Positions 53,741-63,496 are shown, counted from the first letter of the stretch. The stretch: DNA of 64,000 bases from Terriglobus tenax (GCF_025685395.1 NZ_JAGSYA010000004.1:1550001-1614000), one strand, 5' to 3'. Made by a program: numbers and translations. Notes: generated from the letters alone by a model not told the origin.

Positions 53741-54580
53741 TTACACCTTTGCTTCCGCTACACCAATCAACTCTTTTTTTGCGGGCGCGGTGCTGGTCGG
53801 GTGTCCAGCATCCTGTTTGCCGCGGTCTTCGCCGCCGAGGACGCCATCGATAGTGTCGACGGAGAGACCTTCGCCGCCTGCCATCTCGGACTCGACCGGC
53901 TTCAGTCCGAAGCTGGACTGCCACGGGCCGCGCATATCCGTCTCGCCTTCGTCGCCGTCGCCTGTGGAGCCGTTGAAGTACTCATCCACAATGACCGGTG
54001 TCGGCTTCCGACGGCCAATGGAGAAAGGCTTCTTCTCCAGGCTTTCCAGGGCAGCCGTGAACGACTTCAGGTGGGTGATCTCGCGCGTCATCAGGAACTG
54101 CAGCGTGTCGATGGTGCCGGGGTCATCGGTGTGGTCGATCAGCCGTTCGTAGACAATCTTGGCCCGAGCCTCCGCCGCAATATTGCTGCGCAGGTCGACA
54201 TCGATCTCGCCCGTGATCTTCAGGTAATTGGCTGTCCAGGCATTGCCCATCGAATCGAACAGGGCAACACCTCCGCCGCCGGCAATGGTGACCAGCGGAT
54301 CGGCCTCCGCTGCCTCGCGATCGGTCTTCAGGTCGCGCAGATGCATGCGGATCAGGGTGCCGACCACCTCAAGGTGGCTTAGTTCCTCGGTGCCGATATC
54401 GAGCAAAAGGTCGCGGCGTGCAATGTCGTCGACGCAGTTCCAGCCCTGAATGGTGTACTGCATGGCGGCCGCCAGTTCTCCGTTGGCTCCGCCGAACTGC
54501 TCAAGCAGCATCCTGCCGAAGCGGACGTCCGGAGTGTCAATGTTGACGGTGTACATCAGCTTCTTGATGTGGTGATACAT
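53741..54580 (-). CDS. Manganese catalase (non-heme)
   Basis: Dismutates hydrogen peroxide with a dinuclear Mn centre. 279 residues on a ferritin-like four-helix bundle. Ligand candidates Glu35 (GGANGELAAAMQYT), Glu66 and His69 (GTEELSHLEV) fall exactly at the known family positions; Glu138 (NIAAEARAKIV) and His170 (TREITHLKSF) form the second half. The C-terminal ~70 residues are Gly/Asp/Glu-rich and probably flexible. GAGGAT lies before ATG 54580. Followed downstream by terminator 53701. Confidence 0.9.
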   Translation of the reverse strand: MYHHIKKLMYTVNIDTPDVRFGRMLLEQFGGANGELAAAMQYTIQGWNCVDDIARRDLLLDIGTEELSHLEVVGTLIRMHLRDLKTDREAAEADPLVTIAGGGGVALFDSMGNAWTANYLKITGEIDVDLRSNIAAEARAKIVYERLIDHTDDPGTIDTLQFLMTREITHLKSFTAALESLEKKPFSIGRRKPTPVIVDEYFNGSTGDGDEGETDMRGPWQSSFGLKPVESEMAGGEGLSVDTIDGVLGGEDRGKQDAGHPTSTAPAKKELIGVAEAKV

Positions 54581-54679
54581 GGGGGAAATCCTCAGCTCTT
54601 TGGTATGCGTGCTGGCGGATGGGATGCAGGCGGACGGCTGGGAGCAGTAAGGGAGCGTGGAATTTCTGAGCCCGGAAAC

Positions 54680-55057
54680 CTACCGTCCGGTGAGCTTGCG
54701 CCACAGGCGGCGGAGCCAGTTTTCCTGGGCGGTGGCGCTGGCGGTGAAATCGGGGGCGGCGACGTTGGGGTCGACGAAGTAGTCGCAGCACTCGGGGACG
54801 GCTCTCAGAATGCTGGGGTCGGCGCCGGCGTAGCGGTGGCAGCCGAAGTCCTGCTTTTGCAGGATCTGGATGGCCTGCTTGATCTCTTTTTTGCTGGAGG
54901 GCTGTTTGATCCAGCCGCAGTGGGGCTGGGAGATGTCGACCCAGTTCACCAGGTCCGGAGCGATGCTGTGCGGAATGCCACAGCCCAGGCATTCATTCTG
55001 AATGACATAGAAGTCTCCGGGAACGGAGCGCGGGTCGGCGGTGAAGCGGGGTTCCAT
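54680..55057 (-). CDS. Small Cys-containing protein, ferredoxin-like but incomplete
   Basis: 125 residues. VIQNECLGCGIPHSIAPDLV resembles the CxxCxxC...P segment of 4Fe-4S ferredoxins, but the third Cys is absent (Ile/Pro there). Other Cys are in QPHCGWIKQP, DFGCHRYAG and PECCDYF. The C-terminus is basic (RRLWRKLTGR). No Shine-Dalgarno before ATG 55057. An unusual metal site is possible; electron transfer is a guess. It lies 99 bp upstream of the manganese catalase on the same strand. Confidence 0.65.
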   Translation of the reverse strand: MEPRFTADPRSVPGDFYVIQNECLGCGIPHSIAPDLVNWVDISQPHCGWIKQPSSKKEIKQAIQILQKQDFGCHRYAGADPSILRAVPECCDYFVDPNVAAPDFTASATAQENWLRRLWRKLTGR

Positions 55058-55190
55058 GGGTGTAAGGAAAGATTAGTGGAAGCAAGAGCGGCGGTACACC
55101 CCGCCTCGCCGTCCTGATAAACTATCCGAGGCGGCAAATTCTGCCGATTTCCCCACACATTCAGTTTTCTAAGACAGGACCCACTTTACA

Positions 55191-57014
55191 GTGAGCAATA
55201 CGACCGCGCAGACCATCCGCAATATCGCCATCATCGCCCACGTAGATCACGGCAAGACCACCCTGGTTGACGCCATGCTGCGCCAGAGCGGAACCTTCCG
55301 CGCGAATGAGGCTGTGGCCGAGCGCGTGATGGACTCCAACGAGCTCGAAAAAGAGCGCGGCATCACCATTCTGGCCAAGAACACGGCCGTGCAGTACACC
55401 GACCACTCGAAGATCAACATCGTCGATACCCCGGGCCACGCCGACTTCGGTGGTGAGGTAGAGCGCGCCCTGAAGATGGTCGACGGCGTCGTCCTGCTGG
55501 TCGACGCTTCGGAAGGCCCGCTGCCCCAGACCCGCTACGTGCTGGGCAAAGCGCTCGAAGCCGGTCTGCCTCCGATCCTTGTAATCAACAAGATCGACCG
55601 TCCCGACGCCCGTCCGCAGGAGGTTCTGAACGAGGTCTATGACCTGTTCATCGACCTGGATGCCGACGAGTCGCAGCTCGACTTCCCGGTCGTCTACACC
55701 AACGGCAAGCAGGGCACCGCCACCATGGACCTGGCCGAGCCCGGCACCGACCTGAAGCCGCTCTTTGAGACTGTCATCAAGACCATCCCGCCCGCCAAGG
55801 GCGACGCCGACGGCGCTCTGCAGATCCTGGTGACGAACCTGGACTACTCCGACTACCTGGGCCGCCTGGGCATTGCCCGCGTCTTCAACGGCACGCTGAA
55901 GACCGGCGACATGGTCAACGTCGCCAAGATCGACGGCAGCCTGAAGCCCGTGAAGATCACCAAGCTCTTCAGCTTCAACGGTCTGAAGCGCACCGACATC
56001 GAGCAGACCACCATCGGCGACATCGTCGCCGTAGCCGGCGTCGAAGGCATCACCATCGGTGAGACCATCACCGGCATCGAGAATCCGCAGCCGCTGCCGA
56101 AGATCGTCATCGACGAGCCGACCATTGCCATCCAGTTCTCGGTCAACAACTCGCCGTTCTCCGGCCGCGAAGGCCAGTACGTCACCAGCCGTAACCTGCG
56201 CGATCGCCTGGACCGTGAGCTGCTGACCAACGTTTCCATCCGCGTGGAAGAGACCGAGTCGCCGGACACCTTCAAGGTGCTGGGCCGTGGCGAACTGCAG
56301 CTTGCCGTTCTGATCGAAATGATGCGCCGCGAAGGCTACGAGCTGATGGTCGGGCGTCCGCAGATCGTCACCAAGCGCATTGACGGCGCCCTGATGGAGC
56401 CGGTGGAGTACGTGACCATCGACGTTCCGGAAGAGTTCTCCGGCACGGTGATCCAGAAGCTTGGACCGAGAAAAGGCGAGATGGTGAAGATGCACGGCCA
56501 GGGCCGTGTCCGCCTGGAGTTCAAGGTTCCGTCGCGCGGCCTGATCGGCCTGCGCAGCGAAATGCTGACCGAGACCCGCGGCACCATCGTCATGAACTCC
56601 ATCTTCGACGGTTACACCCCATACCAGGGTGAGATTCCGCAGCGTCCTTCGGGCGCGCTGATCAGCGATCGCTCGGGCACCACCACCACCTACGCCCTGA
56701 ACGGCCTGCAGGATCGCGGCGTTCTGTTCCTGGGCGACGGCGTGGAAGTGTACGAGGGCATGATCGTCGGCGAAAACTCGCGCGACAACGATCTGGACGT
56801 CAACGCGGTCCGCGAAAAGAAGCTGACCAACATGCGTGCCAGCTCGGCCGATGACGCCCTGCGCCTGGTGCCGTACAAGCAGCTCACGCTGGAGCAGTGC
56901 ATTGAGTTCATCGCCGACGACGAGCTGGTCGAGGTGACCCCGAAGAGCCTGCGCCTGCGTAAGAAGGTGCTGCAGGCCAATAAGCGTCCTCGCCGCAACC
57001 AGAACGTTGAGTAG
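55191..57014 (+). CDS. typA: Ribosome-associated GTPase TypA/BipA
   Basis: Translational GTPase for ribosome assembly and stress growth, 607 residues. GTPase motifs [43 protein letters not shown]; then EF-G-like domains and the BipA C-terminal domain ([20 protein letters not shown]). The start is GTG at 55191; a weak AGGA is 14-16 bases away. A 37-bp gap separates it from the next small gene. Confidence 0.97.
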   Translation: MSNTTAQTIRNIAIIAHVDHGKTTLVDAMLRQSGTFRANEAVAERVMDSNELEKERGITILAKNTAVQYTDHSKINIVDTPGHADFGGEVERALKMVDGVVLLVDASEGPLPQTRYVLGKALEAGLPPILVINKIDRPDARPQEVLNEVYDLFIDLDADESQLDFPVVYTNGKQGTATMDLAEPGTDLKPLFETVIKTIPPAKGDADGALQILVTNLDYSDYLGRLGIARVFNGTLKTGDMVNVAKIDGSLKPVKITKLFSFNGLKRTDIEQTTIGDIVAVAGVEGITIGETITGIENPQPLPKIVIDEPTIAIQFSVNNSPFSGREGQYVTSRNLRDRLDRELLTNVSIRVEETESPDTFKVLGRGELQLAVLIEMMRREGYELMVGRPQIVTKRIDGALMEPVEYVTIDVPEEFSGTVIQKLGPRKGEMVKMHGQGRVRLEFKVPSRGLIGLRSEMLTETRGTIVMNSIFDGYTPYQGEIPQRPSGALISDRSGTTTTYALNGLQDRGVLFLGDGVEVYEGMIVGENSRDNDLDVNAVREKKLTNMRASSADDALRLVPYKQLTLEQCIEFIADDELVEVTPKSLRLRKKVLQANKRPRRNQNVE

Positions 57015-57050
57015 TAGGCTTACGTCTAAGACCTAAGTCACGGAGAGGCG

Positions 57051-57353
57051 ATGGCAGTACAGCCGGAAGCAGCACACGAGGAAAGGCAGCATCACGATCG
57101 CCCGGCCCCCGTCTGGCTGCAGCGCATCTCGCTGTTCATCCTGGTGCTGTTCTGCGTGTACCTGGGTGTGCTGGTCATGGTTCTTCCCTGGTGGTCCCGC
57201 GTCTGGGACCACAATAACCTGTTCAATGCCTACCCCGCCGTTGGCGCTATTCTGCGCAACGGCGCGGTCAAGGGCTTGATCTCCGGCATCGGCCTGCTCG
57301 ATATCTGGATCGGCATCAGCGAAGTGATCCAGTACCGGGATTATCGGGGATAA
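57051..57353 (+). CDS. Small two-helix membrane protein
   Basis: 100 residues with a charged N-terminus (EAAHEERQHHDRPAP) and two membrane segments (ISLFILVLFCVYLGVLVMVL; GLISGIGLLDIWIGISEVI). ACGGAGAGGCG precedes the ATG. No known family; the pattern WWSRVWDHNNLFNAYPAVGA between helices may be conserved in relatives. Probably cotranscribed with typA. Confidence 0.75.
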   Translation: MAVQPEAAHEERQHHDRPAPVWLQRISLFILVLFCVYLGVLVMVLPWWSRVWDHNNLFNAYPAVGAILRNGAVKGLISGIGLLDIWIGISEVIQYRDYRG

Positions 57354-57366
57354 TTCTCAGTGCACG

Positions 57367-57409
57367 GTTGTCAGTTCTCAGGTTTCAACTGAAACAGAGA
57401 ACTGACAAC
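57367..57409. repeat. Hairpin of the AACTCACA/AACTGACA repeat family, copy 2
   Basis: GTTGTCAGTTCTC (57367-57379) and GAGAACTGACAAC (57397-57409) are exact complements; inside, GTTTC and GAAAC pair too, leaving loop AACT. It lies between two genes of the same direction, 14 bases after the first stop. Confidence 0.75.
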
Positions 57410-57433
57410 TGCCTCCCGGTGCAAAATGGTTCC

Positions 57434-58378
57434 ATGAGTCTTCGCCCGGAACCCGACGCGCTCGAAATTGCTTCCCTCGCTTACGAGAACCAGTCTTTTA
57501 TCAACTCGCCGGATGGCCGCATCTTCCGCATTCTGGCCGAATACTCTGAGCCTCTGGCGCGTTTCCGTAAGGAACGTATCCAGGACACGGTCGTCTTCTA
57601 CGGCTCGGCTCGCTTTGTCGGTATGGAGGCGGCCGAACACCAGATGCGGCTCCTGGAAAACACCGGATCCACCCAACTGGCCCCGGAAGAGGAACAACCC
57701 GCGCGCAGTGGGGATAAGACCCACAGCGACCTGAAGCAGAGCCGCGCCGACGCGGCCATTGAGATGGCCCGCTACTATGAGGATGCGCGCAAGCTGGCGC
57801 ACATGATCTCCACTTGGGCCATGAAGCTGCCAGGACGGCGCAGCCGCTTTGTCATCACCTCCGGCGGTGGCCCCGGCATTATGGAAGCCGCCAACCGCGG
57901 AGCCTACGAGGCCGGGGCAAAAACCATTGGTCTGAATATCGTTCTGCCCTTTGAGCAGATGCCGAACCCCTACATCACGCCTGAGCTGAACTTCCAGTTC
58001 CACTACTTCTTCATGCGCAAGTTCTGGTTTGCGTATCTGGCCAAGGCGCTGGTGGTCTTCCCGGGCGGCTTTGGCACGCTGGACGAGATGTTCGAGGTGC
58101 TGACCCTGGCGCAGACCCACAAGCTGGCCAAACAGATCACGGTGGTCATCTATGGCCGCGACTACTGGTCGCAGGTCATCAACCTGGACACGCTGGTGGA
58201 CAAGGGCGCAATCGCCGTCAAAGACCGCGACCTGTTCCAGTTCGCCGACACACCGGAAGAGGCCTTCCAGATTCTGACCGAGGGCCTGACAAAGAACCAC
58301 CTGCAGCCGAAGGAACCCGCCGTCGCACCCACGGTGGAAGACCTGATGGGCCCGGATATCGCCAGTACCCGAGGCTAG
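57434..58378 (+). CDS. LOG-family (lysine decarboxylase-like) nucleotide hydrolase
   Basis: 314 residues from ATG 57434 (MSLRPEPDALE); the frame runs back to 57368 through the repeat hairpin and is not used. Rossmann fold with ITSGGGPGIMEAANRGAYEA and the signature FPGGFGTLDEMFEVLTLAQ (residues ~209-227). LOG proteins release free bases from nucleoside 5'-monophosphates (cytokinin activation in plants). This long version resembles YgdH-like bacterial forms; substrate unknown. Confidence 0.88.
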   Translation: MSLRPEPDALEIASLAYENQSFINSPDGRIFRILAEYSEPLARFRKERIQDTVVFYGSARFVGMEAAEHQMRLLENTGSTQLAPEEEQPARSGDKTHSDLKQSRADAAIEMARYYEDARKLAHMISTWAMKLPGRRSRFVITSGGGPGIMEAANRGAYEAGAKTIGLNIVLPFEQMPNPYITPELNFQFHYFFMRKFWFAYLAKALVVFPGGFGTLDEMFEVLTLAQTHKLAKQITVVIYGRDYWSQVINLDTLVDKGAIAVKDRDLFQFADTPEEAFQILTEGLTKNHLQPKEPAVAPTVEDLMGPDIASTRG

Positions 58379-58435
58379 TGGTGAGTTGCGTGTTCTGAGA
58401 TGGGAGTGGACCCTGCATAACTCACAACTCACAAC
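58378..58435. repeat. Hairpin of the AACTCACA family between convergent genes, copy 3
   Basis: GTGGTGAGTTGCGTGTT (58378-58394) pairs with AACTCACAACTCACAAC (58419-58435) with three mismatches. It begins at the LOG stop and runs into the last codons of the opposing membrane protein gene. Confidence 0.7.
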
Positions 58436-58989
58436 AGCTTTCTCAACGCCCTCGGCCCGGCCATCAAAAACCGGTAAATAATCAGCGGGATGTGCTGCAG
58501 GTCGTGGCCCAGCGAGTCGGCCTGGCCGTCGGTCAGGATCGCTCCCTGCTCCATGGCGAACCAGTTGAAGCCGGTCGACAGTGCCGCCAACAGAAAGCTT
58601 GCGATCAAACTCCCACGAATCTTCTGCGGTGATACCCACGTATGCACCACGTACTGCACCGCGATCAGGCCTGCGGGGATAAGAACCAGCATCACCAGCG
58701 CCGTCGCCCAGCGGGGCCGGGCGTCGCGCAGGCGCTGGATGATGGAGCCGAGAAATCCGCCCAGCCCTGCCGCAAAAGCAGCTTCGGTCAGCATGGCAAA
58801 CCCGGCGTGTTCCGCGTCGGCGTGATGGTCTGAGATGAAGAAGATGGGTGCGCGCAGAGCGGCGCTGAACAGGGCCGCCTTCCAGTTCCACTCGCGCAGC
58901 AGATGTTGGCCCGGATTGCGGGCGATATCCACAATTGCGCCGGCAAGCGTGGTGGAAGGGAGCGTGGAAAGTTCCGTATCCGTGGTCAT
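58429..58989 (-). CDS. Membrane protein of unknown function
   Basis: 186 residues from ATG 58989 (MTTDTELSTLP); the frame extends 5 codons further. About four membrane helices: AALFSAALRAPIFFISD, TEAAFAAGLGGFLGSII, TALVMLVLIPAGLIAVQYVV and GSLIASFLLAALSTGFNWFA. No recognised family. The last two codons derive from the repeat hairpin at 58419-58435. Convergent with the LOG gene, divergent from the glycosyltransferase. Confidence 0.75.
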   Translation of the reverse strand: MTTDTELSTLPSTTLAGAIVDIARNPGQHLLREWNWKAALFSAALRAPIFFISDHHADAEHAGFAMLTEAAFAAGLGGFLGSIIQRLRDARPRWATALVMLVLIPAGLIAVQYVVHTWVSPQKIRGSLIASFLLAALSTGFNWFAMEQGAILTDGQADSLGHDLQHIPLIIYRFLMAGPRALRKLL

Positions 58990-59031
58990 ACCCGTACACA
59001 GCATAGACGCTGCACTGTTACGCTAGCTTGC

Positions 59032-60198
59032 ATGAGGCCGCGCGTCGCCTATTTCCCCGATTCGTTTCACGAGGTTAACGGCGTCGCCCACACCAGCCGC
59101 AACTTCCAGGCCTTCGCCACCCGGCACCAGCTTCCCTTTCTCTGCGTGCGGGCCGGCTCACGCATTCCCGCCTACGAAAAGAACGGCAGTGTGGAAACGC
59201 TGGAGCTGAAGCGCAGCTTCGCCTCTGTTCCCATGGAACGCGACCTGGCCTTTGACACGCTGTTTCTACGCCACCTGAAGATGGTGCGTCTGCGCCTGCA
59301 AGAGTTCAAGCCCGACATTATCCACATTACTGGGCCCAGCGAGCAGGGCATCCTTGGCGCCATCTTCGCGTGGCGCATGGGCATTCCTCTGGCGGCAAGC
59401 TGGCACACCAACGTGCATGAGTACGCCGCCCGCCGCGCCGAGTGGCTAACGCGCTTCTTCTCGCCGCGCGCAAAGCAGGCCACCGAACAGACCGTGCAGG
59501 ACGCCACGCTGAACGCCACCGCGCGCTTCTACCGGCTGGCCAAGGTGCTCTTCGCGCCCAATGACGAGCTGTGCGACCTGCTGGCCACCGCCACCGGCAA
59601 GCCCTGCCACCTGATGCAGCGTGGAGTGGAGACGGAGACCTTCTCTCCGGCGCATCGCACGCGTTCGCGCGAGGACAAGGAGTTTGTCCTTGGCTTCGTC
59701 GGCCGGTTGAGCGTGGAGAAGAACGTCGCCCTTCTGCCCGTGATTCAAAAGGCCCTGGAACAGCGCGGCATCACCAACTTCCGCTTTCTGGTCATCGGTC
59801 ACGGAGCGGAAGAGCCCGCTCTCAAGGCCCTGCTGCCGCGCGCGGAGTTTCCCGGCGTGCTGAAGGGCGCGGCGCTGTCTGAGGCTTACGCGAATATGGA
59901 TCTCTTCGTCTTCCCCTCGCACACGGACACCTTCGGCAACGTGGTGCTGGAGGCGCTGGCCAGCGGCGTACCAGCCATCGTGACGCCTGACGGCGGACCG
60001 AAGTACATTGTGCGCGACAACCAGACCGGCTTCATCGCTACAGACGACGGCTTCCCTGCCGCGATTGAACGCCTGCTGCGCGAGCCGGAGACCATGGCCC
60101 GCATGCAGACCTCCGCGCGCGAGTACGCCCTGCAGTGCAGTTGGGATGCGGTGTTTGAAAGAGTCTACTCAGCGTACAACGGCGTCCTTACACGTTAA
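59032..60198 (+). CDS. Glycosyltransferase, GT-B fold (family 4-like)
   Basis: Transfers sugar from a nucleotide donor. 388 residues from ATG 59032 (MRPRVAYFPDSFHEVNGVAH); the frame extends upstream without support. N-terminal lobe with IIHITGPSEQGILG and SWHTNVHEYA; C-terminal lobe with LGFVGRLSVEKNVALLP, and the EX7E-type donor motif LFVFPSHTDTFGNVVLEALA. The close resemblance of SWHTNVHEY to glycolipid glycosyltransferases hints at a lipid acceptor; not proven. Confidence 0.9.
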   Translation: MRPRVAYFPDSFHEVNGVAHTSRNFQAFATRHQLPFLCVRAGSRIPAYEKNGSVETLELKRSFASVPMERDLAFDTLFLRHLKMVRLRLQEFKPDIIHITGPSEQGILGAIFAWRMGIPLAASWHTNVHEYAARRAEWLTRFFSPRAKQATEQTVQDATLNATARFYRLAKVLFAPNDELCDLLATATGKPCHLMQRGVETETFSPAHRTRSREDKEFVLGFVGRLSVEKNVALLPVIQKALEQRGITNFRFLVIGHGAEEPALKALLPRAEFPGVLKGAALSEAYANMDLFVFPSHTDTFGNVVLEALASGVPAIVTPDGGPKYIVRDNQTGFIATDDGFPAAIERLLREPETMARMQTSAREYALQCSWDAVFERVYSAYNGVLTR

Positions 60199-60256
60199 GA
60201 GTTGCGAGGTGCGTGTTAGGCATTGCCAATGTCAGCTTTTACTTACAACTCTTAAC
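60194..60256. repeat. Hairpin of the AACTCACA family between convergent genes, copy 4
   Basis: GTTAAGAGTTGCGAG (60194-60208) pairs with CTTACAACTCTTAAC (60242-60256) with two mismatches; the arm covers the glycosyltransferase stop and ends 6 bases from the stop of the GH13 gene. Confidence 0.7.
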
Positions 60257-60262
60257 TCACAA

Positions 60263-62029
60263 CTAGTAGTGGATCTCCCCCACATACACCCCGAACGGCT
60301 CCAGCTTTACCTCGTCCAGGTTCATCGGTCCCATGCCGTAGTCGCTGCGCATCAGGCTGCGGAGGAACTGGCCGCGCAGGCCCAGTTTCTTGATCTCGTC
60401 CCGCAGATGCAGCACGACCGGCTTGTCGCTCAGGTTGCAGGCCACCACCACGGCGGGTGAGGTCGCGGTAACGCCCTGGTGCTTTCGCACCCATACCAGC
60501 GCGTTGTCCGCATCGTGATTCAGCAGGATCTGCTGGCCCTCCCGCATGGCGCGGCGGCTGCGGCGCAGGGCGATCAGGTCCTGGTACCACTTCCACAGGG
60601 ACTGGTTGTCCTTCTGCTCAGCCTCGACGTTCACCGTCATGGACGACATGGGGATGGGCAGCCACGGCTTTGCTGCCCTGGTAAAACCAGACTGCGCGCC
60701 GCCATCCCACTGCATGGGGGTGCGTTCGCCGTCGCGGCCTTTTTCCTTCGGCCAGCCCAGCACACCAATGGGGTCCTTCACATCTTCCTTACGCTCCGGC
60801 GTGCTGGTGGACATGCCCAGTTCCTGGCCGTAATACATCAGCGACGACGAGCGCGAGGCCAGCAGGATGGTGGCCAGCACACGCGCAATCTCCTTGTTGT
60901 GCTTGCCGTCGCCGTAGCGGTCCCAACTGCGCGGGTTGTCATGGTTATCGAAGACCAGCAGGGGCGTGTTGCCATGTAACTGCGTCTGCGCGGCTTCCAG
61001 CTTCTGGCGGAAGGCGGCGGCGTCCAGCTTGTTGGTAAAGCCGACGCCGGTATCCATGGGAAGTTGCAGCTCGTCGTTGTGCAGCCCGTACCACTGGGCA
61101 AGATCAGCAGCGTCCTTCGTATAGACCTCACCGACCAGGAGACGCTGCCCCGGAGCGGCGTTGATGACCGAGCGCAGGTCGTGCAGCACGCCATGAATCT
61201 CCGGCAGGCGCGTCTGCAGGGATTTGTCGGTGTTCGGATCGCCGAACTCATTGGTCCCGTCCAGCACCTTCGCATCGGCCAGCGACTGATCCTCAAACAA
61301 CGTGTCGATCGCATCCAGGCGGAAGCCGGCAACGCCGCGGTTCAGCCAGAAGCGTGCCACATCAAACATGGCCTGTTTTACCTGCGGATTGCGCCAGTTC
61401 AGGTCCGGCTGCTGCGGATAGAAGTAGTGGTAGTAAAACTGCCCGGACTTCGCATCATACTGCCACGCCGAGTGGCCAAAGAGGCTCTGCCAGTTGTTCG
61501 GCGGTGCGGGCTTGCCGTCGGCGCCCGTGCCTTTACCGTCGCGCCAGATGTACCAGTCGCGCTTGGCGTTGCTCTTGCTGGAAGCGGACTCGGTGAACCA
61601 TGCGTGCTTGTCCGAGGTATGGTTCAGCACCAGGTCCATCAGCACACGGATGTTGCGGCGGCTGGCCTCCTGCACCAGGTTGTCGAAGTCTTCTATGGTG
61701 CCGTACTGCGGATCAATCGCGGTGTAGTCGCTGATGTCGTAACCGAAGTCGACCTGCGGCGAAGGATAGATGGGCGACAGCCAGATGGCGTCCACGCCGA
61801 GCGACTGCAGGTAGTCCAGCCGCTGGGTAATGCCCTTCAGATCGCCGATGCCGTCGCCGTTCGAGTCCTGGAAGCTGCGCGGATAAATCTCGTAGATGAC
61901 GGCGTGCTGCCACCATGGATCGGAGGACATGCCCGAGCCCGCCCATCCCGGACGGGACAACATCTGTGCACCCGCGCTCACCGAACACGCCAGCGCGGCA
62001 ACTGCCATCAAGCGGCGAAAAAAGACCAT
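60263..62029 (-). CDS. Exported alpha-glucosidase/alpha-amylase, GH13 family
   Basis: Hydrolyses alpha-glucosidic bonds of oligosaccharides, outside the cytoplasm. 588 residues, signal peptide LMAVAALACSVSAGAQ. GH13 motifs: DLVLNH (region I), GFRLDAID with nucleophile Asp239, LLVGEVYT with acid/base Glu301, and FDNHDNPR with Asp364. The QDSNGDGIGDLKGI loop is typical of oligo-1,6-/alpha-glucosidases (Ca site). The C-terminal beta domain ends GVYVGEIHY. Substrate within GH13 not resolved. Confidence 0.93.
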   Translation of the reverse strand: MVFFRRLMAVAALACSVSAGAQMLSRPGWAGSGMSSDPWWQHAVIYEIYPRSFQDSNGDGIGDLKGITQRLDYLQSLGVDAIWLSPIYPSPQVDFGYDISDYTAIDPQYGTIEDFDNLVQEASRRNIRVLMDLVLNHTSDKHAWFTESASSKSNAKRDWYIWRDGKGTGADGKPAPPNNWQSLFGHSAWQYDAKSGQFYYHYFYPQQPDLNWRNPQVKQAMFDVARFWLNRGVAGFRLDAIDTLFEDQSLADAKVLDGTNEFGDPNTDKSLQTRLPEIHGVLHDLRSVINAAPGQRLLVGEVYTKDAADLAQWYGLHNDELQLPMDTGVGFTNKLDAAAFRQKLEAAQTQLHGNTPLLVFDNHDNPRSWDRYGDGKHNKEIARVLATILLASRSSSLMYYGQELGMSTSTPERKEDVKDPIGVLGWPKEKGRDGERTPMQWDGGAQSGFTRAAKPWLPIPMSSMTVNVEAEQKDNQSLWKWYQDLIALRRSRRAMREGQQILLNHDADNALVWVRKHQGVTATSPAVVVACNLSDKPVVLHLRDEIKKLGLRGQFLRSLMRSDYGMGPMNLDEVKLEPFGVYVGEIHY

Positions 62030-62088
62030 ACTTTAGCAACCTTACTTTTGTTGGACGCAGGTTGCACGCCGGGCGTAGCCAAAGGAAA

Positions 62089-63399
62089 TCAATTCGATAC
62101 CCTGAGCGGCTGGGCAGCAGACCGCTGCTGCAGCGTGGCAAGCCGTGTATGGATGCGCTCGACCTCGCGCTGCGGCACGGGATCATCGCCCGTCGGCGGC
62201 TGCGCATAGAAGCTGACCAGGTGCTGCAGAACCGGAGCCGGTACAGGCTCGGCATCGGCTTTCAGATACTCGCCCAGCAGACGTTCATGCGTCTCGTCCG
62301 ACAGTTTGTACTGCCCGAAGTGGATGGGCTCGCCGGTATCCAGGTTCATGCCGTCCAACTGCAGCGTCTGCGCGGAGATGGTGACGATGTGCGGCTGTGT
62401 TCCCGCGCCAAGCCGCTTCAGATAGACCGTGTAGCGGTCCACCGTCTGGTTGACGCTCTTCACGTAGCCATCCTGCTGCGCGGCGTTGGGGATGGTAGGC
62501 TTCAGAATTTTCAGAGGCCCGATCTTCGGCAGGATCTGCACCAGGAATGCGAGAAAGCGCGTGCCGAAGCCGGGCTTGGAATAATCGTGCCCCCAGTCCT
62601 TTTCAAACTCCGTGCGGCGCAGCCGGTAGATGTACTTCCGCTTGCTGAAACCGGGGTTCTCTTTCTCGATGTCCTTGGCGTAGGCCGTGGCGGCGACCCT
62701 CGTCATCTTCGGGATCAACTGCGAGACCGCGCCGCGATAGGTGTTGATCGCGTGGTCTTCATCATGCAGCAGGTTGGCCAGCTTCATGCCATAGGTCTCT
62801 TCAAAGGCGCGGTCCAAAAGGGCTTTTGAGACACGGAAACCGATGAAGTCGCGGTAGTTCTCCTGCGAGTAGCGGCCGTGCGCCACCTCCACCACATCAA
62901 AGCCAAACTCTGTGCGGATATGCTCGACCTTCGCCTGCTCGTAGGTCACCACGTTGCCGTACTTCTGCTTCAGCTTCGGGTTTTCGTCCGCCGTCAGGCG
63001 GTTCACGTACGGATGCCCCACGGAGTCTGCCGTGTAGTGCGCCAGAGCGCCCAGGGCAAACGCCATCTCGTCGGCGTTGGACGCGTCATTCACCAGCGCC
63101 TGCACAAATGCGCCGGTCCGCACATAGTGCAGCAGGTCCGAGTAAAACTTGTTGCCGAAGGGATAATAGCCAAGGTCCTGGATCAGGCAACCGCCGTAGG
63201 CGTAAGAATGGGCCTCACGCAACTGGTCCGCCGTCAGCCCCGGATAGCGCGCCTGCAACAGCGGAACAAGGTAGGGTGTCCATGCCATGTCCACCACCTC
63301 CTCGTGCGACAGCACGGAGTAGGCGTGAGCGCGCAACGGCGCAAGCAACAGCAGGCAGACGACGAGTGCCATCCGCTGAAGTGAGGTCAGCAGCGTCAT
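62089..63399 (-). CDS. Exported zinc-dependent phospholipase C-like protein
   Basis: 436 residues with signal peptide MALVVCLLLLAPLRAHA (from ~residue 10). The zinc-PLC fold is indicated by SHEEVVDMAW near the N-terminus, DLGYYPFGNKFYSDLLHYVR, and FALGALAHYTADSVGHPYVN with clustered His/Asp metal ligands. The second half (~residues 230-436) is not part of the minimal enzyme. ATG at 63399 follows AGAGAGGGA. It lies 60 bp upstream of the GH13 gene on the same strand, so both may be expressed together. Confidence 0.82.
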   Translation of the reverse strand: MTLLTSLQRMALVVCLLLLAPLRAHAYSVLSHEEVVDMAWTPYLVPLLQARYPGLTADQLREAHSYAYGGCLIQDLGYYPFGNKFYSDLLHYVRTGAFVQALVNDASNADEMAFALGALAHYTADSVGHPYVNRLTADENPKLKQKYGNVVTYEQAKVEHIRTEFGFDVVEVAHGRYSQENYRDFIGFRVSKALLDRAFEETYGMKLANLLHDEDHAINTYRGAVSQLIPKMTRVAATAYAKDIEKENPGFSKRKYIYRLRRTEFEKDWGHDYSKPGFGTRFLAFLVQILPKIGPLKILKPTIPNAAQQDGYVKSVNQTVDRYTVYLKRLGAGTQPHIVTISAQTLQLDGMNLDTGEPIHFGQYKLSDETHERLLGEYLKADAEPVPAPVLQHLVSFYAQPPTGDDPVPQREVERIHTRLATLQQRSAAQPLRVSN

Positions 63400-63496
63400 G
63401 AGTTTCCCTCTCTTTCAGATGCGGAAAAACAAAAGTGCGGCCAGATGGACAACAAAATCCTGCCACGGATATTCCAACCAGAACGGAGGTGTCCGT

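Noticed and set aside
55161-56495. 444-codon minus-strand frame opposite typA
   Set aside because: Shadow of a highly conserved gene.
57368-57433. 22-codon upstream extension of the LOG gene
   Set aside because: It lies in the hairpin repeat and has no ribosome site; ATG 57434 is the family-like start.
57371-58999. 542-codon minus-strand frame opposite the LOG gene
   Set aside because: Merges antisense of LOG with an out-of-frame reading of the 58429-58989 gene.
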